A stretch of 9,926 nucleotides of DNA from Candidatus Poseidoniaceae archaeon (GCA_028822955.1 JAPKCL010000059.1:1-9926); one strand, 5' to 3'; shown: positions 1-6,479, counted from the stretch's first letter. Notes: generated by a model from the letters alone, not told the origin. A program made the numbers and translations.

Positions 1-153
1 CTTGTAAGTCGTATTCCACGCATGTCATATGAAGTTCTCAAACTTGAACGCCAGAACCGATTAACAACTTTAGCCGGCTCTGGTGCAATGGTCATTGATT
101 GGATGCCTGACATGGATTTGTCGCAAGCATTGATGCAGGTGAGGGGGTACTGA
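1..153 (+). CDS. DUF58-family protein, C-terminal fragment (5' end outside window)
   Basis: Reading frame 1 is open from the first base to a TGA at 151-153 and gives the last 50 residues of a longer protein. The segment around residues 14-34, beginning LKLERQNRL and ending MVIDW, then a proline and an S-Q-A-L stretch, resembles the usual C-terminal end of DUF58 proteins. In those proteins a leucine/arginine-rich helix precedes a strand ending in V-[VI]-D-W-x-P. DUF58 proteins carry a von Willebrand A-like fold and in archaea are usually encoded beside MoxR-type AAA+ ATPases and membrane proteins. The membrane protein that follows one base later fits that arrangement. Only the tail is visible, so the family call rests on a short motif recalled from the family and is moderate. 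The metal-binding part of the fold, if present, lies upstream of the window. Confidence 0.6.
   Translation, partial: LVSRIPRMSYEVLKLERQNRLTTLAGSGAMVIDWMPDMDLSQALMQVRGY
141..147 (+). promoter_or_regulatory. Ribosome binding site for the membrane protein, inside the upstream gene
   Basis: GAGGGGG lies 7 bases before the ATG at 155, with an AGGTGA at 137-142 just upstream. It sits within the last codons of the DUF58-like gene and supports translational coupling of the two. Confidence 0.55.
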
Positions 154-154
154 G

Positions 155-1369
155 ATGGCTGAAGATGTAGGGCTACAAGCTGATGTCACACTTAGTGGGA
201 GCATTCGCCCTCGCACATTGCATCTGAAGATGCTCCGAAAGCAATGGCAAATTATCACTTTGCAGGTTATTGCAACGGTGGCATTGATTGGAATGTATCT
301 CGAAGTCGTATCGACGTATGTTGTCGGCTCAATCGACCACACAATGCTTTTCGATACCATCGAAATACTCATTGGAGATCAATTACCTATTGGAGATTGG
401 CTCACTGGTGAAGGACGAACAGGTTTGGCTCGTTTCTTTGTTCCATTAGTTCTTGGATTAGCTCTTGGTGGAGGAATGGCCCTTCTCGCATTCCAAACAC
501 CGGCTGTTCAGCAACGAGTGAAATTAGGCTTCATTATCTCACTCATTGTCGTATTAGTAGGTCAACTTTTGTTTTCATGGCTCACTGGAATGCTATTCAG
601 TTTCGATTTGCGTTTACCAAACTCCAGTGAACTCAGCACATTAGAGTGGCCTTTGCTGATGATTTTATCGTTAATGATACTCTTCCTTTACCTCTTACCC
701 GTAATTATGGGTGTTCGAGGAATATGGGGCCTTTCCCGTCGTTCCATCGCTTGGGCTATCGGATTCACCCTGCTGTTCCTTGGTATCCACGCAATACTTG
801 CATTCCCGTTGATCAATGGGCAACTTGGAGGCTATGGGGACTCTGTAAGTGTAATTGGGGCGCAATTTAGTGAACCAACAGTTGGTATTCTTGGCTTGAT
901 GCTCGTAACGAAGGAGCAATTCGCTCTAATCATGATTGCCATTCTGATCATGGTTTTCCAAGAATCATCATACGGTGTAATCCGTTATTTGGAATATGCA
1001 TACCGTCTCCCTGAATCATGTAAGCGAGACCCTGAATATGTTCGACAAATGGATAATGTACTCAATACTCACCTCAAGCACACTTTTGGCTTCCTTGGAC
1101 TGACTGGTATTGCAACGATGGTCGCACTTGGATTCCATAGTGTTCTGTTAGGTGTTGTCAAAGATTCAACGGGGAGTCAATGGGCGGGTCAAATTTCTGA
1201 ATCAATCGAATTATCACTGACGTATGGATTAGTTATTTCTGCAGCGATGTTCTTGAGCATCATGGCCTTACTCAGGTTCTTCGTCCCTTGGGAACGCATA
1301 TGGGGATTGATTTATGCTCGTCGGGCCCAAGATGCTACTCCGCAAAGTAAAGAAGTCGTAGATATTTGA
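155..1369 (+). CDS. Polytopic membrane protein of a DUF58-linked locus, function unknown
   Basis: A 404-residue protein with about eight hydrophobic segments, near residues 33-57, 93-113, 124-148, 165-186, 198-219, 243-268, 310-334 and 353-377. The N-terminus (about 30 residues, basic towards its end) and the C-terminal tail (from about 380, arginine-rich and then acidic) are hydrophilic and probably cytoplasmic. I see no catalytic motif, ATP-binding site or transporter signature. The ATG at 155 is one base after the stop of the DUF58-like gene. A purine-rich ribosome site, GAGGGGG at 141-147, lies 7 bases upstream inside that gene's end, so the two are almost certainly co-transcribed and probably translationally coupled. 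Archaeal MoxR/DUF58 clusters commonly include uncharacterised multi-helix membrane proteins, so a partner role at the membrane is a reasonable inference. The stop codon directly abuts the stop of the convergent gene at 1370. Confidence 0.85.
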   Translation: MAEDVGLQADVTLSGSIRPRTLHLKMLRKQWQIITLQVIATVALIGMYLEVVSTYVVGSIDHTMLFDTIEILIGDQLPIGDWLTGEGRTGLARFFVPLVLGLALGGGMALLAFQTPAVQQRVKLGFIISLIVVLVGQLLFSWLTGMLFSFDLRLPNSSELSTLEWPLLMILSLMILFLYLLPVIMGVRGIWGLSRRSIAWAIGFTLLFLGIHAILAFPLINGQLGGYGDSVSVIGAQFSEPTVGILGLMLVTKEQFALIMIAILIMVFQESSYGVIRYLEYAYRLPESCKRDPEYVRQMDNVLNTHLKHTFGFLGLTGIATMVALGFHSVLLGVVKDSTGSQWAGQISESIELSLTYGLVISAAMFLSIMALLRFFVPWERIWGLIYARRAQDATPQSKEVVDI

Positions 1370-1615
1370 TTACGAATCAGAATGTAGTGTTTGGACGATA
1401 CGTCCCAACAATTCGGAACACAGTAACAGAAAGAGAGGTAATCCACACCAAGCTACGACTGTACCGAGTACTCCATCCACCATTTCGATAACCTTTGGAT
1501 GGAGAACGATTGAACCAATCACAACCAAAACCAAAAAAAGTCGTTCAACAAACAGTGGATACCGCTTTCCTGGCGTTTCGTCACGTAAAAGAAGGGTATC
1601 AATTTCTGATGACAT
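1370..1615 (-). CDS. Small two-helix membrane protein, third gene of the Roadblock/coiled-coil operon
   Basis: An 81-residue protein of no recognised family. It has two hydrophobic segments, about residues 22-39 and 46-68, joined by a short loop (HPKVIE). Arginines and lysines cluster before the first helix (R11, K17, R18, R25) and one arginine follows the second (R72). By the positive-inside rule this suggests a hairpin with both ends in the cytoplasm. The first 20 residues are polar and could contact a soluble partner. The ATG at 1615 is preceded by a strong archaeal ribosome site (GAGGTGA) six bases upstream, overlapping the end of the preceding gene, which supports both the gene and its start. 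It lies 11 bases after the 1061-residue coiled-coil gene on the same strand, so it is probably the last gene of that operon and a candidate membrane anchor. Its TAA stop abuts the TGA of the convergent gene. Confidence 0.75.
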   Translation of the reverse strand: MSSEIDTLLLRDETPGKRYPLFVERLFLVLVVIGSIVLHPKVIEMVDGVLGTVVAWCGLPLFLLLCSELLGRIVQTLHSDS

Positions 1616-1621
1616 CAGGGT

Positions 1622-1628
1622 TCACCTC
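1622..1628 (-). promoter_or_regulatory. Ribosome binding site (GAGGTGA) of the 81-residue membrane protein
   Basis: On the minus strand GAGGTGA ends six bases before the ATG at 1615. It overlaps the stop codon of the upstream coiled-coil gene. It closely matches the archaeal anti-Shine-Dalgarno complement GGAGGTGA, fixes the start and supports coupled expression. Confidence 0.7.
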
Positions 1629-4600
1629 ACAAGTCGAGGCCGGAAAGCCGAGCCTCAAGTGCTGCCAAAGCAGGGTCGGCTGCTTGCTCTACAGCAGGTT
1701 CTTGACGATGATTCCAAGAGGCATCTAATCGAGCTAATTCCGCTTCAAGATGTGCCCGTTCATCGCTTTGATCAACAGAGGGGGACACATTTTCGGTAAG
1801 AGGTTTAGAAGAAGTCGTGGTTTCATTGACCACTGCTTCATCAACAGGGACAGGCATACTTTCCCATCCGGCATCATCGATTGTTACTTCTTCCTTCACT
1901 ACATCTAAGGATACTGGGACAGGACCTGCAAGGCTCGATTCCATATCAATGAGCATTTCTTGTTCAACAGGAGTGCGTTGAGCATCCGTTACAGAATTTC
2001 GCTCATAAGGTAGCAATCCATCCCGTTGGAATTCCCAAAGCATTCCCCTAGGAACCCCATCAGCGAGGCCTGAAGCGTCGAGTTGAGTAATCAATTCTTC
2101 AAGAACTCGGGCTGTTTCTTCAAGCGCAATTGCTTCACCAGCATCACGTTGGTCGGCTTCAAGATAAATGTCATCTAGTGCAACTTGAATCAACTTTCGA
2201 GTTGCTTGTGCGATACTCGGAAGTGCTTCTGGGCGAGAGCAATTATTGAGAAGTGCTTCTACATCTTGTGGAGGTGCACCAAGTCGAACAAGTTGCTCAA
2301 GGACATTACGAAGACGACGAAGCATAGTAATTGAACGGTCAAAGTCTTCTAACAAATGTTCCAAATCAATCACAACATTGCCTACCGTTTCTCCAAGTTG
2401 ATGCTCAAGCCTTTGTTGAACGGACCATCGTGCAAGACCACGAACAGCACCTGCAGTTTGAGGAACTTGACGTTCGAGTAAAGTCATTACTTCACTTGAA
2501 AGAAGATGCCGAGGCGTTGCAGCCACATGGTCGACGGTTGTCTGAATCACTTGTAATCCACGTTCAACGGCTCGGTCAAGAAGAGTTACCGAGTACCCAA
2601 GTACTCGTGCATTTTCAAGTCGTTCAAGAACAGGACCGAGTCCTTCGAAGGTCGAAGCATCATCAAGTAGGGCTTGAGCCAGTGGCTCTTCAGCCAAACG
2701 TGCACGGAGGCGTTCTGCTTCTTGAATGTCCGACAAGGCTTCTTCATGGGCTTGGGAAAGTGCTTCTGCCCGTTCAACAAGTGAAACTAGTTCTGCCTCA
2801 GCATGACCACGTCGTGCCCCCAAATCTCCGAGTTCACGCAATGTTTGTCGGCGTTCAGTCATTAATTCACGAAGTTCAGCCTGAACTTGTGCCTGACGTG
2901 CCTCGTCCGAAGCAAGTCGGGTTCGGTCTTCTTCTGAACGTCGACGCGATGCCTTTGCTTCAGCATCAATGGATTCTAATTCTGAAGTGTGTGAATGGAT
3001 TTTCTCTTCTAAAAGCATCGATTCCGCCTGAACGCGAGTGTGGCGTTCACGTGTTGCTTCAACTTGCTCTTGGAGAACTCGTAATCGACGTTCATCATCA
3101 TCTGCTTGTTGGCGTATAGTTGACAATCGGTCGCTTCCTACAGCCAAGTCTGCATTTAACTGAGATTCTTTCAATGCCAATTCTTCGATGGCAGAACGTA
3201 AAACTTCACTGGAGGTCGCATCGCCAAGTGCTTTGGCAAGTTCTGCAGCTCGAACACTTACTTGATGTTCAAGTTCATTGACTCGCTTTACCAAACGTTC
3301 GGCTCGATTTTCTGCTTGTTCACTGGTAGCACGTGATTCAGCAAGGTCCAATTGCATACTATCGAGCGTTGAATTGTTCTTTTCGATTTTGGTGATCGAT
3401 TCCATTCGTGATTCACTGGCCTCTCTAGCAATAATTTGTGCTGCATTCTTTGCAGAATGTGATTCATCAAGGCGGCTGGTGAGAACCGCTTTCTCTTTCT
3501 CCAGTTCATCGATACGATGGTCGGCTGCTTCTAAGCGTCTACGAAGGCCTGAATCAACAGCTAAAATTTGAGCAGCTTCTCCACCAATTCCATCACTCAC
3601 TTCTTCAATAGTTTCAGTAAATTTAGCGGATGCTCTGCTGGTTCGAAGTACATCCATGCCTATTTCAAAACCAAATAAACTCTTCAGTTTTATTTTGAGG
3701 TTTGCTTTTCGACTTTCTGAGCGGGTCCGAAGCACCACTAATAATTCATGGAACATATCAAGACTGAAGGTATCAATGGTACCAGAATCGCGAGAAACAA
3801 TACTCCCAACTGGTAAACGATGAAGTTTCAAGACCCATTTCGAATCGGTAAATTTGAGCATTGCCTCTTCCAAAGAATCATCTTCAGGTGCAGATATCCC
3901 AACTGGAATTCCTCGTGATAAGAGCACAGATACTGCCTGGGCAGACTGTCCTGCTTGCAAATAGCCGGTGACTTCTTCCTTCACAGCGGCAGTTAACATT
4001 GAAAGAATTGCATCAGGGCCACCTCGGCCTTCTCTCAAAACAAAACCTTCGGGTAGAGGCCCACCTCGTATTCCAACTGAGCCCATCTCTCCATCGAGAA
4101 GGCCAGATGCCGCAGAAATAAGGCGAGCATGGTTGGTATTGGCTTCAGTCCAGACACCGATTGAGATGTCACCAGATTCTGCAAGAAGAAGAGACCCATC
4201 ATTCGTGTGAAGAGTCCAATGACTCGAACCATTGAGTCCGAGTCCCGCATTCAAACCTTCCATTCGCATATCGGAAAGCGTAGTATGAATTTGAGCTGAA
4301 AGACTGTCAGGGTCAGCAGGCAATTCGCCAACTGAATCAATCAACATTCCTTGGTCAACGACGATACCACCGCGAACCGTGTCTTGCTCCATCAATACGC
4401 GTAAAACTGCGGAAAGGTCGCGACTCATCAAACGTTGAAGTGCATCGCCTCGAGGCAATAAGCCCTGGCGATCGGCCGTAAATTCAAAAGCTTCAGGAAC
4501 TACTTCTGCAACACTTCCAAGTCCGCCTAGAGAGTAGGAACCTGCAGTAAATCTATGCGAATCTCCCGATTCAATTTCTTCAAGCCTTTGACGAGCCTCT

Positions 4601-4812
4601 TTGCCACCCAACAGTGTCTTGCCTTTCTCTGATTCAGATAGCCAACCGATTATTCGCCCAGCACGGACGAGACGATGACCTGCAGGAGTTTTTCGTCGGC
4701 CAATCCACGTGCTAATCACACCATTATCAAACGGCTGGATTATGCCATCTCCGACATTAATTTCTTCTTCAATTGGGTTTCCATCTGGTAGGTTAAACAT
4801 GGTATCACTCAC
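1627..4812 (-). CDS. Giant coiled-coil protein with N-terminal Roadblock/LC7-like region
   Basis: A 1061-residue soluble protein with no signal peptide or membrane helix. Residues 1-125 are a glycine- and beta-rich region I do not recognise. Residues about 128-240 read like a Roadblock/LC7 domain: a helix (LSAVLRVLMEQ), a strand pair with GGIVVDQGMLIDSVGE, a helix (SLSAQIHTTL), then strands ending in DGSLLLAE and ISIGVWTE and a final helix. Residues 260-420 are mixed and unassigned. Residues about 420-710 are a long, nearly unbroken charged heptad-type coiled coil. Residues 711-915 are helical with less charge, possibly a globular or dimerising domain. Residues 940-1015 are acidic and proline-rich and probably disordered. 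The tail carries two similar short helices (HLEAELARLD at 1021-1030 and LAALEARLSGLDL at 1049-1061). The GTG start overlaps the upstream Roadblock gene by four bases; an ATG at 4800 is an alternative. A scaffold or filament role is inferred. There is no Walker A motif, so it is not an SMC ATPase. Confidence 0.85.
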   Translation of the reverse strand: MSDTMFNLPDGNPIEEEINVGDGIIQPFDNGVISTWIGRRKTPAGHRLVRAGRIIGWLSESEKGKTLLGGKEARQRLEEIESGDSHRFTAGSYSLGGLGSVAEVVPEAFEFTADRQGLLPRGDALQRLMSRDLSAVLRVLMEQDTVRGGIVVDQGMLIDSVGELPADPDSLSAQIHTTLSDMRMEGLNAGLGLNGSSHWTLHTNDGSLLLAESGDISIGVWTEANTNHARLISAASGLLDGEMGSVGIRGGPLPEGFVLREGRGGPDAILSMLTAAVKEEVTGYLQAGQSAQAVSVLLSRGIPVGISAPEDDSLEEAMLKFTDSKWVLKLHRLPVGSIVSRDSGTIDTFSLDMFHELLVVLRTRSESRKANLKIKLKSLFGFEIGMDVLRTSRASAKFTETIEEVSDGIGGEAAQILAVDSGLRRRLEAADHRIDELEKEKAVLTSRLDESHSAKNAAQIIAREASESRMESITKIEKNNSTLDSMQLDLAESRATSEQAENRAERLVKRVNELEHQVSVRAAELAKALGDATSSEVLRSAIEELALKESQLNADLAVGSDRLSTIRQQADDDERRLRVLQEQVEATRERHTRVQAESMLLEEKIHSHTSELESIDAEAKASRRRSEEDRTRLASDEARQAQVQAELRELMTERRQTLRELGDLGARRGHAEAELVSLVERAEALSQAHEEALSDIQEAERLRARLAEEPLAQALLDDASTFEGLGPVLERLENARVLGYSVTLLDRAVERGLQVIQTTVDHVAATPRHLLSSEVMTLLERQVPQTAGAVRGLARWSVQQRLEHQLGETVGNVVIDLEHLLEDFDRSITMLRRLRNVLEQLVRLGAPPQDVEALLNNCSRPEALPSIAQATRKLIQVALDDIYLEADQRDAGEAIALEETARVLEELITQLDASGLADGVPRGMLWEFQRDGLLPYERNSVTDAQRTPVEQEMLIDMESSLAGPVPVSLDVVKEEVTIDDAGWESMPVPVDEAVVNETTTSSKPLTENVSPSVDQSDERAHLEAELARLDASWNHRQEPAVEQAADPALAALEARLSGLDL

Positions 4813-5150
4813 ATTCTTGGGGTTGTCGCGAGAAGTCGACGGTCGCGGTCAAGTGCGTGGCGCCATCGGGCTAATCGCCCTCCTTCACCACTCAAAACGA
4901 CAATTCGATTTGGTGCTGCCACATCAATTATCATTCGTTTCTTGCTTTCGCACCATACTTCATACACTTGACCTAGGCCAAGTACATCTCCAGTTTCTTG
5001 GGCAACATGAATCATTTCCACAGCATCTTCAAACGGTGGCATGACTCCTTCTTCTCCGACACTTGCCAACAATTGGCCAGAATCGTCGATAAGCATTGCT
5101 TGATTGACACCTTCAAGGCGGCACAATCCGGCAAGTACTCGTTGCAGCAT
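4809..5150 (-). CDS. Stand-alone Roadblock/LC7-domain protein
   Basis: A 113-residue protein made of essentially one Roadblock/LC7 domain. It has an N-terminal helix (MLQRVLAGLCRLEGV), a beta hairpin with QAMLIDDSGQLLASVGE (residues 17-33), a helix at 38-53 (EDAVEMIHVAQETGDV), strands at 56-68 and 71-78, a final strand IVVLSGEG and a C-terminal helix with LARWRHAL. Roadblock proteins are small homo- or heterodimers that bind and regulate Ras-like or MglA-like GTPases or assemble scaffolds; no GTPase is encoded in this window. I chose the ATG at 5150 because it begins the first helix of the fold. The frame extends upstream to 5303, but that segment crosses a palindrome and repeats and looks non-coding. 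No good ribosome site precedes the ATG, so a short leader or leaderless message is possible. The stop overlaps the GTG start of the coiled-coil gene in GTGA, which indicates coupled translation and probably interacting products. Confidence 0.8.
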   Translation of the reverse strand: MLQRVLAGLCRLEGVNQAMLIDDSGQLLASVGEEGVMPPFEDAVEMIHVAQETGDVLGLGQVYEVWCESKKRMIIDVAAPNRIVVLSGEGGRLARWRHALDRDRRLLATTPRM

Positions 5151-5196
5151 GGTTCTCAAACTTCTCGTCTGCGCTGTAGCCTTCAAGTAGTTTTGC

Positions 5197-5205
5197 GCTT
5201 TTATC
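5197..5205 (-). promoter_or_regulatory. TATA-like box of the Roadblock/coiled-coil operon
   Basis: The minus strand reads GGATAAAAGC here, about 50 bases before the ATG at 5150. Archaeal spacing of roughly 25 bases from TATA to transcription start would put the start near 5174 and leave a leader of about 25 bases. It is the best A/T-rich candidate upstream of the operon but has not been tested. Confidence 0.3.
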
Positions 5206-5220
5206 CCCCTAAAGGGGGAT
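5203..5220. promoter_or_regulatory. Perfect palindrome, candidate operator of the Roadblock operon
   Basis: ATCCCCC-TAAA-GGGGGAT has 7-bp perfect arms around a 4-base centre. On the minus strand its right half runs directly into GATAAAAG, a TATA-like box. A repressor bound here would cover the TFB/TBP site of the Roadblock operon. If transcribed instead, it would form a stable hairpin. The operator reading is inference from position. Confidence 0.45.
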
Positions 5221-5318
5221 TTGAGGACCCCAAATGATTTTCCAACTGGAGATTTGAAAATAACTACGCGGAGACGTGCTTTTAGACGATTTTCCGCGCT
5301 CAAGAATGGCTTCGATTT

Positions 5319-5337
5319 ACCTGATTTTAACTCAGGT
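5319..5337 (+). repeat. 6-bp hairpin with a competing alternative pairing
   Basis: ACCTGA and TCAGGT pair perfectly across a 7-base loop (TTTTAAC). The second arm also lies in an imperfect palindrome at 5333-5346 (CAGG-TTTAAG-CCTG), so two mutually exclusive folds are possible. It is unknown whether this stretch is transcribed. Confidence 0.35.
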
Positions 5338-5357
5338 TTAAGCCTGGCTGTACATAA

Positions 5358-5389
5358 ATTTTCAATTGGAAAATCAAAAAGTCAATTGG
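5358..5389 (+). repeat. Inverted repeat plus TCAATTGG direct repeat at 20-bp spacing
   Basis: ATTTTC-AATTG-GAAAAT at 5358-5374 is a perfect 6-bp-arm inverted repeat. The octamer TCAATTGG inside it recurs at 5382-5389, exactly 20 bp after its first copy at 5362-5369. Two turns of DNA helix between identical half-sites is typical of paired protein-binding sites. The region lies about 90-120 bp upstream of the tRNA thiolase start. Confidence 0.4.
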
Positions 5390-5477
5390 GAAATTTGATA
5401 TTACTCCGAACCAAGTCACGGATAGAATCGATAATACAAGCGGTGAACTCAAACCATAGTGGTCCCCGCAAGTGTAT

Positions 5478-6479
5478 ATGGCGAAGGGTGATGAACCGGT
5501 ATTTTCCGTTCCAACCTGTGATAGTTGCTCAAGGCCCGCCATCCTTGAACAGGCTTATTCTGGACGGATATTGTGTGGAGAGCACATGGCTAAATCTGTT
5601 CGGAAAAAGGTAGGAAAGGAATTGCGCCACCAACTCAAACTTCCTCGAGATAAAGAAACTACGATATTTGTAGCTATTTCCGGAGGGAAGGATTCAGCGG
5701 TTTTACTCGACAGCCTCGTTGATCGACTCGGTAAGCGACCTGACGTCACCATTATTGCTGGAACTGTCGATGAAGGAATTGATGGTTACCGCCCACCCTC
5801 ATTGATATGTGCTCAAGAATTATGTGATCGCCTTGGAATTGAATTCATCACGGTATCTTACCCTGAGTTAAGTTTCAAAGAAATGGATGAAGTAGCGAAC
5901 CGAATCCCTGGACTCGTCAAAGAAAACAAGAATGCTCCACGAATGCCGTGCTCTTATTGTGGTGTTTTCCGCAGACAAGGCATCAATCATTTGGCAAAAA
6001 GAGTGAATGCAGACTATGTTGCTCTCGGCCATAACCTCGATGATATGGCGCAAACAGTTCTCATGAACATGACCAATGGCGATTTGGAACGTACTCTCCG
6101 TCTTGCCCCTCACACAACTACGCCAGTGGATGGCCTAGCCCCACGTATTGTCCCCTTGCGATGGATTCCTGAACAAGAAGTCCACCTGTATGCATTACAT
6201 CGCGAGTTACCACTTCATCATGAAGAGTGCCCGCATGCAAAAGGCGCATTACGTTGGCGCCATCGGGAAATGGTTGCCCAAATGGAAGCAGATGTCGCCG
6301 GTACCCGTCATGGATTGTTACGTATGGCGGATAACATCAAAGGATTACGCGACCAAGTCATTGAGTTGGGAGGAGTAGGTGCACGACCGTCTCCTCCAAT
6401 GCCATGCGAGTCTTGTGGTGAACTTACCTCGAGTCGGCAATGCAAAGCATGCGATATGCGAGCCTTGATGAATGACTGA
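5478..6479 (+). CDS. ttuA: TtuA/Ncs6-family tRNA 2-thiouridine synthetase
   Basis: A 333-residue PP-loop ATPase that adenylates a tRNA uridine and replaces its 2-oxygen with sulfur. Counting from the ATG at 5478, an N-terminal zinc finger is formed by C14, C17, C33 and H36. The PP-loop SGGKDS is at 68-73. The core carries PCSYCGVFRR (C158, C161), GHNLDDMAQT and ECPHA (C251); these three cysteines match the family's active-site or iron-sulfur cysteines. A C-terminal zinc finger uses C310, C313, C322 and C325. All key residues of the TtuA/Ncs6 family are present and the length is typical. Family members act either on wobble uridine 34 (Ncs6/Ctu1, with a ubiquitin-like sulfur carrier) or on uridine 54 (TtuA), and the sequence alone does not decide which. 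A GTG at 5472 is an alternative start; neither has a clear ribosome site, which suggests a leaderless or short-leader message. Its stop abuts that of pyrI. Confidence 0.93.
   Translation: MAKGDEPVFSVPTCDSCSRPAILEQAYSGRILCGEHMAKSVRKKVGKELRHQLKLPRDKETTIFVAISGGKDSAVLLDSLVDRLGKRPDVTIIAGTVDEGIDGYRPPSLICAQELCDRLGIEFITVSYPELSFKEMDEVANRIPGLVKENKNAPRMPCSYCGVFRRQGINHLAKRVNADYVALGHNLDDMAQTVLMNMTNGDLERTLRLAPHTTTPVDGLAPRIVPLRWIPEQEVHLYALHRELPLHHEECPHAKGALRWRHREMVAQMEADVAGTRHGLLRMADNIKGLRDQVIELGGVGARPSPPMPCESCGELTSSRQCKACDMRALMND

Larger units (their letters stand above)
5151..5477. other. Divergent intergenic region with palindromes and short repeats
   Basis: These 327 bp separate the Roadblock operon (minus strand) from the tRNA thiolase gene (plus strand) and form the longest non-coding stretch in an otherwise compact window. 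It must hold two promoters. It contains a perfect palindrome at 5203-5220, a hairpin at 5319-5337 with a competing pairing down to 5346, an inverted repeat at 5358-5374 and a TCAATTGG direct repeat at 5362 and 5382. The motif GATTTTCC, or its complement, occurs three times (near 5236, 5288 and 5368). No convincing tRNA or snoRNA-like gene was found by eye. Confidence 0.6.

Noticed and set aside
70..372. 100-codon minus-strand frame
   Set aside because: It is antisense to the end of the DUF58-like gene and the start of the membrane protein, both supported by coupling and a ribosome site; it has no recognisable content.
2331..3119. 262-codon open frame on the plus strand
   Set aside because: It lies wholly antisense to the coiled-coil part of the 1061-residue gene. 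Its His/Val/Gln-rich protein has no domain look and is explained by the biased codons of the opposite strand.
3278..3571. 97-codon plus-strand frame rich in serine and arginine
   Set aside because: It is a shadow of the coiled coil on the opposite strand and has no ribosome site or domain.
5151..5303. 51-codon upstream extension of the Roadblock gene
   Set aside because: It reads through the palindrome and TATA-like box, and the encoded peptide is basic and low in fold signal. The Roadblock fold starts at the ATG at 5150.
5319..5337. tRNA gene suggested by an anticodon-arm-like hairpin
   Set aside because: No T-arm consensus (GGTTCRA), D-arm or acceptor stem could be found at the right distances on either strand, and the implied anticodon UUA would read a stop codon.
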